This document shows positions 33,422 through 43,672 of a stretch of 64,000 nt of DNA, in pieces. This stretch comes from Liopterus haemorrhoidalis (lineage: Eukaryota > Arthropoda > Insecta > Coleoptera > Dytiscidae). The position numbers were made by a program, and so were the translations under genes. The stretch lies in assembly GCA_963971575.1 (NCBI GenBank), contig OZ020616.1, forward strand, positions 29,926,306-29,990,305. The letters are read 5' to 3'. How positions within the stretch are numbered: position 1 is the stretch's first letter; each line of letters opens with the position of its first letter. The notes beneath the pieces are model-generated. The model saw only the letters and a list, made by a program, of their open reading frames with translations, was not told where the DNA came from and searched no databases.

Positions 33422-33834
33422 TGTCACGTGGGTGGTTTGATTGAAAGGCAACTCCTAGTTTCAACAATACAATTTATTAAATATATATCACATTTACAAT
33501 GTTTTACTGTTGTCAATGTAATTGTATGAATCTCTCCATGGAGTTGGGGAAGTCCTCGGTCCACCCCGTGTTGGCCAGGATCGGCTTGGACCTATCTCCG
33601 AGGCGGGGGCTACCCATCAGGGAGTCAAGGAGCCTGGAGCAGCCTTCTCCCACTCACATGGTACTGCTTGCTTGGCTCACCAGCTGTATGAGTATCTGGC
33701 GTCGGTGTCTCGGTCATCACCGTGTGGACTGGTTCATGTAGAGGAGTTGGCTAGGTTCCTCTGCCCCGATACCGTGCACCGTCCATATATTTGTACTGAA
33801 GGTTGACCTAGTTCCAATATTCATTCGTCATGAC
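33422..33834 (-). mobile_element. Solo LTR, minus strand
   Basis: TGTCATGACG starts and CACGTGACA ends the unit on the minus strand, the TG...CA pattern of LTRs. AATAAA lies at about 33474-33479 near the 3' end of that strand, where a polyadenylation signal belongs. The unit is about 413 bp and clearly GC-richer than its flanks. Flanking TATAT and AATAT agree at 4 of 5 bases. No second LTR or interior follows. Open frames of 80-94 codons inside it (33499-33806, plus strand) are not coding in my view. Confidence 0.65.
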
Positions 33835-34812
33835 AAATATTTCCTTATTACGAAAACGCGGCGTATGTATTTGGCAATCATATTACATATGCTAGACGCT
33901 GACAAATAGTTTTTTAATCAAACAGCTGAGCGTCACAATGTCTAGATGTCGCAATCCTGACCTAGTATTACCTTTGTAACAATATTTTGATCAGAAACAA
34001 CGAAAGTAAATGCTCAGAAACGATAAACAATACAGTACAATAATTATAATAATTAATACAATTATGGTCAAAATAATCAAAAAGTTTTGGAAATGCTATT
34101 CTAGATAATATGAAATACGCAAGCTCAAAAATTCCGGTAATAAATTGTTTTTCAAATTTATATCATTTTTATTAATTAAAACTGGTTCGAAAGTGAACAA
34201 CTGGATTTTGTTCAACACTATCAAATATTGTAGTATGTTTAAGCAAATTTATGTATCTGTTCATCTTTTGTGTTAAGAAGTGTTGAATTTGTTCTGGTGA
34301 ATTGTTGAGTCCGGCTTCTAGTTGCCCTTTGGTATTGGATATAGTTCAATAGTAAATGTTTCATTGCTAATCTCTAATTGCACGTTTGGTAATTTAATGT
34401 TAGTTATCTTTGATAACGAGATAATTTGCTAGTTAGGTAGTTGGCTAGTTAACTAGCAATTTGCACTTATTTATTATAACATTTACCAATTTTTACCGTG
34501 TTATTAATATGTACATATATACATGGTGAATAAAAAGATAAGGAAATTAATAAAACTGTTAATTAATTAGTAAAACGAATAAAACTATACTGCTGCATGC
34601 GTTTTTTTTTTTTTTTTCTAATGAAAGTTATTTCAAATTAATCTAAACGAAATTAATGAATTTATTTAAAAGTTTCAAAAAATTTCATATTTAGATTAAT
34701 TTGTATGCTTTGCATTAATTTGTTGCATAGTTATTTGTAAAAAATATTGTCCATATCAAGGTTTATGAACTTTAATGACAAAAAAAAGACCTTCTTGAAT
34801 CAAGTATTCTAC
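33835..34812. other. Unassigned AT-rich tract
   Basis: Nothing recognised apart from a T run near 34603-34618. Confidence 0.4.
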
Positions 34813-35041
34813 TATAGGTCGTACGTTTTCGAAACAACACATTGCGAAGAAAGGAGTTTTTGAATGATAGCTTACTGCGTCTGCGCGCACGAAAAGCAGT
34901 AGCGTGTGTATGACTTATTATTTTATTAGTCAGCTATTTGTTTGGTACCTTGTTTGTGTTTCGGACCGCCACTGGTAAAATAGCTGAAGTTCGCGTCGAT
35001 TAGATGACTCATTGTGTTGTTTCGAAAATGAACGACCTGTA
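34813..35041. mobile_element. MITE family M, copy 1
   Basis: Inverted ends TATAGGTCGTACGTTTTCGA (then AACAACACA) and its mirror ending CGACCTGTA, with TA at the outer edge. The 229-bp body, including TTTGGTACCTTGTTTGTGTT and GCTGAAGTTCGCGTCGATT, recurs at 51885-52114. A Tc1/mariner-type mover is likely. The 77-codon minus-strand frame across it is fortuitous. Confidence 0.85.
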
Positions 35042-35394
35042 GCGTTGAATATATAAGTGATAAACATATTAAAACGGCGCAGTAGACAAACCCTCTCAAA
35101 AGCTTGCTTGGCCATCAACCTTTGATGGAACGTATACAGTCTAGTTATCGAGAAATTGGGCACACGTTAAATTGTAAAAACAAATTCGTATCACAAGGTG
35201 GAGAATCAAGCTTTTCTAATCATTTTTGGCACCATGCGTAGATTTGCCCTCCGTGATGTGGTAAACCCTAAATAGTCTGAGAAGGTACCGAACTGCAAAT
35301 GCAATTTAAAAATAGGGTCTACTGCCGAATTTATTTATTATTATTTCATGCAATAGTGGCCAATTTTTAAGACCAAATAAGTTATTGGTCTGAC

Positions 35395-35805
35395 CAGGGC
35401 CGGCGAAATCGGGCATGCGGACGCCGATGCAAGGGGGGCGCTGACGTGAGGCTCAAAAAGGCACCAAATGAATGTAAAAGTAATTTCAGAAGTGAGGACA
35501 TTTTTTTTTTTAGTCTTCACATGAAATTTAAAAGTGAGGACCTTTTTTTAGGTCTTCACTTGAAATTGAGAAGTGGAGAGGTGAGGACTTTTTTTATGTC
35601 TTCACTTGAAATTTAAAAGTGAGAACTTTTTTATAGGCCTTCACTTGAAATTTAAAAGAGAGGACTTTGTTTTAGGTCTTCACTCTTGAAATTTTGAAGT
35701 TCTTACCCAGGGCTCGAAAAAAGCTAGTTTACGCCCTGCCTCAATTAAATCGGGCGCTCAATTAAATCTTGCCTACGGGCGCCAAAGACCCTCGCGCCGG
35801 CCCTG
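35395..35805. mobile_element. hAT MITE, CAGGGCCGGCG family, with internal minisatellite
   Basis: Inverted ends CAGGGCCGGCG and CGCCGGCCCTG, with flanks GGTCTGAC and GGTTTGAC (7 of 8). The middle (35490-35700) holds about five tandem units of some 48 bases. Confidence 0.9.
35490..35700. repeat. Hairpin minisatellite
   Basis: About five units alternating GTGAGGACCTTTTTTT, AGGTCTTCACTT and GAAATTTAAAA. Each unit can fold on itself. Related units occur in the hAT MITEs at 13545, 30226 and 45958. Confidence 0.85.
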
Positions 35806-36208
35806 GGTTTGACTCTAATTGAAGAAACCATGTACCAATTTTAAATAATTAATTTCTTTATATAAATGTTTATTATAAGATAAAACTGCTTTATAATCAT
35901 AGTATTAAGGTTTTTTTTTTTTTATAGGAATATTATCATTTCCAAACAATTAAAAATTATTTTCATACTGTATTAAAAACAATCCTGTCTTTTTAGACCG
36001 ATTTTTCATTATCGCTTGCTTGCAGGATTTTTTTTCTTTTTGTAAAATCGTTATTTTAGCTATTTGGAAGAACAATAGATGGAAAGAACAAAATCTACCC
36101 CTGGAATCAGGTACGAGTCCGCCAAAGATGTACGAGCCCTTTTGGACCAACTTTTTGGCCAGATAACTGTTTTCTCACGATTTTCAATTTCTTTTACTGT
36201 ATTGAGTT

Positions 36209-36441
36209 GCCGTGGCTCCGTGGTAAGATGGTTGTCTACGGAGCACAGGGACGCTGGTTCGAAGGTTCCTGAGGTTGATTTAGCCAACTCTGTTTATACA
36301 GGTATACTAGGACTGGTTGAAACCACACTGACCACGTGGCTTCTATATTTATGGCTGGCAGTCTAGAAACGGAGAACTTACCTTCTCTGTACCTTATACC
36401 GCTAGCTAGGCCTTGGGATCTTATTATTTAATTATTATTGT
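36209..36441 (+). repeat. SINE family 1, internally shortened copy
   Basis: CCGTGGTAAGATGG (A box), TGGTTCGAAGG (B box), then CACTGACCACGTGGCTTCTA and the TATACCGCTAGCTAGGCC 3' part. About 70 bases present in the 27733 copy after the B box are missing. Confidence 0.8.
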
Positions 36442-36539
36442 CACTGCATTAGTCACATTGTCGTATCACATTTGTGGATAAAACGAATACCACCTACAAA
36501 TCGTACCCTTAACAATCATATAAAATAGCAAGTATAGTA

Positions 36540-37643
36540 TTTACAATACGAAATGGCCACCTTAACTTATTGATTCCAATAATGGCTAACAGTATAATCA
36601 TTATACCTGCTGAGTTTGTGGTTCTGTTAATAGTTGTTGTAATAATTATTTAAAATAAACGTGTTTTCATATATGTTATTTAGAATGAACTGTATCACAT
36701 GACATCCCTTCACATTTTTATCAGGCTAAAGACTGGCTATATTTGAATAATAAATATAGGCATGTTTAAAAATCGTTTTGTTTTAAAGTCTATATAGTCT
36801 ATATTAAATACTTCTAATTTGCACAAACAAAAATCATTATTTTTTTTGAACTTTGAGATTTATTTGGTGGATTTATAAAAAAAAAATGTTTCAATTGTCG
36901 TTACATGTTCTACACATTTTTTCCACAAATCACTACTTATTGCACTTCTTTCATCTTTAATTAATTGTACTACAATGTCACTTTCTGTCGGTGTTGTATT
37001 TTTCCGGCGCACATTACCTTTTAATTGGTTCCATATTACTTACATATGGCTAACTCTGTATGGAATTTCTATTCCGTTTTCTTCAAAACTTTTTTATTAA
37101 AAGATGCACTGTCGGCATTATATTTTTCGAATAAAAGTCGTATATTTTATTTATTATTGTTTTAGACATAAAACTATCTATTTTATTGAAAACTTGTAAA
37201 TCGGGCCGTTTTCGCTGCTTATTTTTGCCACGAACAATGATACGTTGAATTGTTCTGTATGGAACACTAGTTAATTCCGCAATTTTAAGTATAGGTTTGT
37301 CATTACCTTCCGAAACTAACTTTTTATAAACATCTAGTATCAGAACTTTGCAATCTTCTGACAAATGACATTTTTTTTTTTTTGAATGTTGAAAATTAAC
37401 TAACAAACAAGTATAACAAATCATAATCTTAAGAAACAATAGGATTATAAATTTGGAAAATATCCTTAATGATTTTTAAGAAACTTCAATTGAACTACTA
37501 TTACATCTATTCGATTTAAATTTAAAATTCCCTTAGTACCCCTTATATTCGATTTACTGCAATAAATCCTAGGATTACTGCCATAAACCCATTATTAAGC
37601 ATTGTTAAGCTTCTTAATAAGACCGGCCATTTCGTATTGTAAA
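36540..37643 (-). mobile_element. Tc1/mariner-like element, internally deleted
   Basis: Inverted ends TTTACAATACGAAATGGCC at 36540 and their mirror ending at 37643, each next to TA. The 1.1-kb body encodes, on the minus strand, only the N-terminal and C-terminal parts of a transposase. The left half (36600-36850) is AT-rich filler. Confidence 0.85.
36870..37439 (-). pseudogene. Transposase relic: HTH domain plus C-terminus
   Basis: Reading the minus strand from 37439: a Lys-rich start, then KIAELTSVPYRTIQRIIVRG, a helix-turn-helix typical of DNA-binding domains in Tc1/mariner-type transposases, followed by VHLLIKKF. After a break: ENGIEIPYRVSHM, stop, VIWNQLKGNVRRKNTTPTES, and a C-terminal helix DERSAISSDLWKKCVEHV. 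The DDE/D triad region between them is missing. The closest subfamily is unknown to me. Confidence 0.7.
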
Positions 37644-37646
37644 TAC

Positions 37647-38794
37647 GAAACATATATTAATATTGTAAGTACTATAACACGTTGTAAGATTTGCAAAAAA
37701 GTAAAAATCTTAAATCGGTAGTTGAAAAAAAAACCATCATTAACTCATTAATTTCTTCATTCATATCGTGTGACATCTAGATTGACTACTTCCCTCTCTG
37801 GTTATTATCGTTTATTACCTTCAAAAATTAAGTTTACTATCTTCATCGCTGCCAATTATTGGTTCGCCCAAAATTTAATTATGATGATTTACGCTTAATA
37901 AAAAATGACAAAAAGTAAAAATATTATTTTTATCACAAAATGCACATTAAAAATGATAGGATATCATCATTGCCCCGTACAGCCTTTGTTCTTTTCAATT
38001 TCAGTTACCTTTTATCTCTTGGTGTTGCTTCCAATTCACATTTCCGGTTCTTTTTTCACAAATAAGAACGGCATATCTTTCACTCTCTCCTTTGAACATA
38101 AAATACCTACCGTTTGAAGCGTGTCGTCATGTGCGTGCTAAGGTATTTCGCAAAATGTAATTAAAATTTATCACAAGCAACGAGCTTCGTAAAAAACTTG
38201 ACAATAGTGCAAAATGGCTAGTTGTTATCGTCGGAATATTATCAATGTTTTTAAATACTAATGTATTTTTGTATTTTTATCGCTAACATTAACGTTCTAG
38301 CTATAATTGTATTTTTAAAGTAAAGCGTAAAGCAAATTGATGTATTGTTGCAAGTTAATATTCAAGGTTTTTTTATGAAGAAAAATCTAATTAATTTGAT
38401 ATTAAATATAAATTTCTTTTTTCTTTTTTTTTTACTCTTAAATTAATTTTTTTCGTAATCACCGTCAGATCATTACCAAGTTTTATTATACTAATTAAAA
38501 AATGTATTTATAAAGTTCCAATATAAGAAAGTAAACTCCCAAATTAAAAAAAAAAAAAATTAGTACTTTTATTTGACATTTCCAACACAAATATAAGTAA
38601 TATAAGTTTATCTTAATAATAATAAATAAGGAGCATCCTTGATATGTTTCTAAAATGAAAGACTAGACCGCACACCTATTTTTCATTGCAGTAATGTGTG
38701 GGAGACACTTTCAAGTACAACTAACAAATACGTTTTAAAGAAATATTATAGAGGCATATGAATTGGAAGAACTTATTTTATTGCTATCAAACTG
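37647..38794. other. Unassigned AT-rich tract
   Basis: No gene recognised; a 70-codon plus-strand frame at 37905-38117 is probably fortuitous. Confidence 0.4.
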
Positions 38795-38796
38795 TA

Positions 38797-39326
38797 AAGT
38801 CCGTTCTACATTATACTTTGTTCAATACTATCCAACTCTGACGTCATTTCAACTTTTGATATTACAGAATATAGTGGGGGAAAAAAATAAGAGGCAACGA
38901 TACCTTAAATTCTTAACCGTCTTTTATTACTTTGTGATACTCTTCACTGCCAACTTAAAAAATTCTAAGTTCAGGTGACAAACAACAGTTTGGTTATGAA
39001 ACCATTTCTAGTAACCAATTTATAAATATTGTTTAATTGTGCTAAGTTTATATTTAATTATATGTTCTAAATAAACTTCTTATCAACTTAATAAACTTCT
39101 AAAAGTTAAGTTGTAAACAAAAACTAAAAAGTTGCTAGTTGGTACGACTGAGAAGTATACAACTGTCACCCAAAAATTTGACCGGAGGTAGTTTTGAAAA
39201 TAGTGTAGTTTATAGCGTAGCATCGAAAGTTGGTAGGAAGTATTGTGTTTCACATTATACTTTTTACGTCAGTACTACGCAAAAAATCTGTTGTGCTTCG
39301 CAAAAAAGTATAATGTAGAACGGACT
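38797..39326. mobile_element. TIR element A of an abutting pair
   Basis: Starts AAGTCCGTTCTACATTATAC after TA at 38795-38796 and ends with the mirror GTATAATGTAGAACGGACT before TA at 39327-39328. A fragment with no protein trace. Confidence 0.75.
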
Positions 39327-39328
39327 TA

Positions 39329-39743
39329 CAGTCTGTTCTACATTATCATTTTTTCTGTACACTACAGATTTTTTGCGTAGTATTGACGTAAAAATTATAA
39401 TGTGAATTACAATACTTCCGTCAAACTTTCAATGCTATCCGACATACTACCCAACTTTTCAAACTAAATTCAGGCAGACTTTTGTCTGACGTACTAAACG
39501 TTTATTTTTATGCTATGCCGTTTTACTTTCTCTGATATTTTTAATAATCCTTATTAACATTTGGTCTTTTAAATAATAACTATACTGGTTATGATTTTAT
39601 ATTCAACGATATTTATAAATTCAACTTTTATCTGTCACTTCAAATTGTTAAGTTGGCAGTAAAAAATAACAAGGGACAGAAGATGTTACATGCCTATTTC
39701 AGAACTTTGATAGTGTAGTGAAAAGTATCATGTAAAACAGCCT
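39329..39743. mobile_element. TIR element B of an abutting pair
   Basis: Starts CAGTCTGTTCTACATTATCA directly after the TA that ends element A, and finishes with the mirror-related AAGTATCATGTAAAACAGCC before TA at 39744-39745. Its first 125 bases are an inverted copy of the last 125 bases of element A. Confidence 0.75.
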
Positions 39744-39832
39744 TAACACAGTATAATTTATTGTAAAGTATACAGTAGGTCTTCCTCCGCATTAGTTACT
39801 TCAATTGTCTTCTTCTTCGTCTTTGGCCAGCG

Positions 39833-39958
39833 TCAGTCGGATTGACTACTGGCCTCACTCACATAAGTCGTCCATCTTGACCTGTTAATTGTCAGGCATT
39901 TCCACTTGTCCTGTGTACCAATACTTGTTAGATCTTCGATTAGCTGATCTCTCCATCT
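39833..39958 (-). pseudogene. LINE ORF C-terminus
   Basis: An uninterrupted minus-strand reading, RWRDQLIEDLTSIG, KWKCLTINRSRWTTYVSEAS, then a stop at 39833-39835. The 'RW.DdL' box and 'W..l..dR..W' pattern are the usual end of endonuclease/RT-type non-LTR retrotransposon polyproteins. Upstream sequence is not LINE-like, so it is truncated. The relic at 639-772 is a more decayed relative. Confidence 0.8.
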
Positions 39959-40074
39959 CTTCCCACAGGTCGACGGGTATTCAATACAACAGTTGTATAT
40001 ATTACATGGCTGAGGTCACAAAAACTTTGTAGAAATTAAAAACACAAAACTGTAAACAGATGGAAAGAGATGGA

Positions 40075-40166
40075 GCAAGTAGGAAGGCTTTTTTGAAGGA
40101 GATCAAAATCCACAAAGGACTGCAGCGTTGTTATGACAAAGATTATATTATGATTGTATAACTACA
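40075..40166 (+). repeat. LINE 3'-end scrap
   Basis: AGGAGATCAAAATCC and CACAAAGGACTGCAGCGTTG resemble the 3' untranslated ends of insect non-LTR elements ending in a GAT-type run. The assignment is from pattern memory only. Confidence 0.4.
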
Positions 40167-40542
40167 ACTGTTCAGCATATGTCCGGCTTTATTATAAGTA
40201 ACGTTTACGTCGCTTGCTCTTGCCTACAAGACTACAAGACCTCCAAAATCGAGCAGGCCTTCTTCAGACTTGGTGAATTGTTTACGATGACTAGTTACTC
40301 GACTGGTATGGGCGTATCACACTAGAACGTTATTCAAGTTTTACTTTTGTAGGTTTTTGTTTTCAGAATTCACGTTTTTAGATTTTGACTTATCACACAG
40401 TATTTGAATATTATTTAAGACTTGAAATTTTTTTGTTTGCATATGCGTGTAGGACAGTATGCGTACAGCGTATTAGGACAGTTGACAGTTTTACTTTGAA
40501 AAGTTTATTTATGAGGTTTCACTAAATTAATTAGTTATTAAT

Positions 40543-40772
40543 AGGTGTGTTCGATTTGCACATTTGCAGTTACTGTTTACTGCCGCGTTAAAAAAATCTG
40601 TTCATTTGGTCGCAGTAACTGCAAATCTGTTCGATTTGTCGTAATTAACTGCCAGTTTATGACGCTACTGCGAAAAAGTTACAGCTGTTTCTCTTGCGGA
40701 TTATTTGTTACGGCTGTTACGCTTTAACGCGGCAGTAAACAGTAACTGCAAATGTGCAAATCGAACACACCT
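40543..40772. mobile_element. MITE with 50-bp perfect inverted ends
   Basis: The first 50 bases (starting AGGTGTGTTCGATTTGCAC) are exactly the reverse complement of the last 50. The 3-base AAT flanks both sides. A 3-base duplication and GGTGTGTTC start favour a PIF/Harbinger-type mover. The interior repeats CAGTAACTGCAAAT. The 60-codon plus-strand frame inside is fortuitous. Confidence 0.9.
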
Positions 40773-42490
40773 AATACAAAATATTTTTGATTTTTGAATA
40801 TTATATTCGAAAATAACAATTATACAATTATATAACAAAATACGCAACAGCAGCGAGCGATAGAATACGAGTTGGCGCACGCGCTTTTAGAAAAACCTGG
40901 ATAAAAAGACGGTGGAATTGAATCATGTTCCATTTGCGTAGTCTTTAGAACCTAGTTTTTTTTTTTTTTTTTTTTCATACTTTCACGCTCAAATGATTTC
41001 TATTCAAATGCAAAATCTTTAATTTTCCAAATCTGGACGTTAATATTGACTATTGTGTGATAAGGCCTTTATAAGGCATATTTCATCTAAATAGTGACTG
41101 TAGACTACGAGTTATCAATATAAACAAGTGTGAGATACTCCTGCACTTACCTCACAACTTCTTAGGTTACTTACTTGTTTGAATTTAATCGTTGCTAACG
41201 ACAATATTAAATATTTTTAATTAGGTATATTGTATACCTATGTTATAAATTTGTAGTTTGCTTAGATTTTTTCACTTGAATTAGGAACTGTTATTGCTCT
41301 TCTACGTCTTTTACTTTAATAAAACATACTTATTTAAATCACATCAGTTGGTTCTCGATAGCAATTTTGAAGTTTTACAACTTTAAGTTAAGTTATCGTA
41401 ATTTATTGACGTATTTGATAGATTTACTGTATACAGTTGTAAAATAAAGAAGAAGAAAGGGAAAATTCTAGGTATACATACGTTTCTGATTGAACTAAAT
41501 ATTTACGAATACATTTGACGTACTTATATCGAGTTAACTGTACATAATAACAGCATATATCGACGACCTTTTGTACTTTTATACAAAAATAAATATGTAC
41601 GAGTGTAATTAGCATATTTAAAGAGTTAAACATTCAAATATTTATAAAATTAAACTGTTCAATTTTTCCTAAATAACTAGAAACAAAATGCAACGACCTT
41701 GTAATAGATATTTATGTGTTAATATTTATTTAAATACGTGTATTATGTGTTTAAATCACTGTTACGTTCCTTTCTATTTTATCTCGAAACAAACATAAAA
41801 ATATAATCTACTTTTTAAGATACTTTCTTTGTTTTCCGAGTGTAAAATCAAATTTTATTTGTCAAAAATATAGCGGCTGAGATGTTTTTTTTTTATTCGC
41901 TTAACAGATCTTTCATTGTATATGATTTTTATTTGGGGATAAATCAGTACCTGATTTGAGTCTTGGACTTGCTTACACTGAATGAATAGTTGTAGACCCC
42001 GTTTATATAAATTAGATTTCATTTCGTTACCCATAATCTGAAAATTTTCCCGTTTCCACACTGTAAGGCAAACTGCTGTCATAGACCAGATTTTACTGGC
42101 CTAAGTGGAATAACTGGATTGAAAAGTTCATTTTCTTGTCTTGTGGTACGATATGTGTCCTAGGAATATACGAAGGCCCAAGTCTCCTATAACATTCTGC
42201 AAATTTTTTTAAAATTAAAATTAAAAATCGTTGCTATGGTAACATAAATTAATTAAATGGGAATGCTGCAAGTCAGCATTAATTGCAGTAATCTTTTTAT
42301 CTGGACGCTCACTTGTATAGCTTACTGAACATAATTGAACTGATCTGAAATAACTGAATGTTCTCTTTACAAAAAAGCATATTTTGACAAAGCATGTGGG
42401 ATTTAATGTTGACATAATTTTTAATACCGCCATTTGACGTATTCGACATATTTGATAGTTACGAGCAGAATTACACATGGAAGTTACTTG
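40773..42490. other. Unassigned AT-rich tract
   Basis: No gene or bounded repeat recognised; a T run lies near 40956-40976. Confidence 0.4.
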
Positions 42491-42500
42491 TCGTATAAAG

Positions 42501-42721
42501 CAGCGGTTCTTAACCGGGGGGTCCCGAAAAGACCTTAGGGGGTCCCGAAATTAAAAGAAAAAAAAAAATGTTTACCAGTTTTTGCTTTTAAAATTACAAT
42601 AAACATAATTATTAAACAAAACATTATTAAGAGCATTTAAAATATTATTTTACAAATTTTCTTGGGGGGTCCAGAAAATATTTTAGGGGAGTCCCGAGTA
42701 TAAAAAGATAAAGAACCGCTG
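42501..42721. mobile_element. hAT MITE, CAGCGGTTCTTAACC family
   Basis: Begins CAGCGGTTCTTAACC and ends AAAGAACCGCTG, with a perfect duplication GTATAAAG (42493-42500, 42722-42729). Internal GGGGGGTCCCGAAA-type words repeat near both ends. It is related to the single hAT end at 5400. Confidence 0.93.
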
Positions 42722-43033
42722 GTATAAAGGATGGTTTCCAATTAACGTAGACGTAAAATTCAACGTCTACGTGAAAATATAAGTACCTAATAGGACAATG
42801 CATGCTGCGGTTTCCAATCAGACGTAGATGGACGTAGACGTAGAAACGTTCACGTAGAATATTCATATTTTTATATTTCATGTCTATGTTTTTACGTCCG
42901 GCCAATAGAAAATGACAAAACATACTCAATATGTCATATGTAGATAGACAGAACCAGTCAACATTTGTTGGGTTCATGGTATTGAAATAAGGGAAATAAA
43001 TAATTACCATGGTTAGATTATTGTTTAATATAT

Positions 43034-43196
43034 TTATTTATTATTATTTTTTTTTTATTTTGTATGGCATTTGCTGCCTCGGCAATTCGCCAGGATAGTT
43101 CTTATTTTAGAAAAATTCCATGCCTGAACGGAATTCAAACCGGAGACCTTAGCAACGCAGAGCACATGTGTTACCACTACGCTACGCCGGTCGGCC
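43034..43196 (-). repeat. tRNA-derived SINE, family 2, with target duplication
   Basis: On the minus strand: A box TAGCGTAGTGGT, B box GGTTTGAATTCC, a body with CGAATTGCCGAGGCAGC and an A-rich tail toward 43034. A perfect 11-bp duplication, GTTTAATATAT, flanks it (43023-43033, 43197-43207). It is complete and unrelated to SINE family 1. Confidence 0.92.
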
Positions 43197-43217
43197 GTTT
43201 AATATATAATAGATAAA

Positions 43218-43526
43218 CTAATTGTGGAAACTTTTCGGAGTGCAGGGCGACGCAACAAATGGGCGGAGTTCGGGGTCGATTTTATAGAACCTTACGAGTA
43301 GAGGGCGATCTTCTGAAAGCTTGCGCACGGACGACATTCGGTTCGATTCTAGAAAAGTTGGTGTTATGTATGTTTGCACACGGGCGGCTGACACCAACCA
43401 TCGTGCTTTAGATATTCTGTGTTTACGACGTTGTTTGCGAATAATTAGCATAACAGTAACAATAAAGACTTCTAGCGTTGCTAAATCGTCGTCCATATTA
43501 TTTGACGAATACATGTTATTCGACAC
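43218..43526 (-). pseudogene. Harbinger-type transposase N-terminal relic
   Basis: The minus strand reads DDDLATLEVFIVTVMLIIRK, a basic RKQRRKHR run, and FYKIDPELRPF. A hydrophobic start, an Arg/Lys block and an 'R..P..F..L' helix resemble the N-terminus of PIF/Harbinger nucleases. The catalytic domain is absent. Its position between Harbinger-like ends supports the reading. Confidence 0.5.
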
Positions 43527-43672
43527 TTTTTAAGAAACTTTTACAAAGATGTTAAGTTAAAGAATTTTGACACGATATTCTAAGTTTATTGGAAACCAAA
43601 GCAACAAAATTTACGTTCTACGTTTTATTTCTACGTTCTACGTCTATGTCAATTGGAAACCATCCTTTATCC

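Larger units (their letters stand above)
42728..43667 (-). mobile_element. PIF/Harbinger-like element carrying a SINE
   Basis: Inverted ends AGGATGGTTTCCAATT, then ACGTAGACG, with the mirror at 43635-43667. TAA on the left and TTA on the right allow a 3-base Harbinger-type target but do not prove it. Subterminal ACGTAGACGTA words repeat. The hAT MITE at 42501 inserted at its left edge, and a SINE lies inside at 43034-43196. Confidence 0.7.

Noticed and set aside
33499..33806. Overlapping 80- and 94-codon plus-strand frames in GC-rich DNA
   Set aside because: Open frames are expected by chance in this GC-richer solo LTR; they are antisense to its inferred transcript.
42645..43010. 121-codon minus-strand open frame
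   Set aside because: Spans the end of the hAT MITE and the left end of the Harbinger-like element, so it cannot be one gene.
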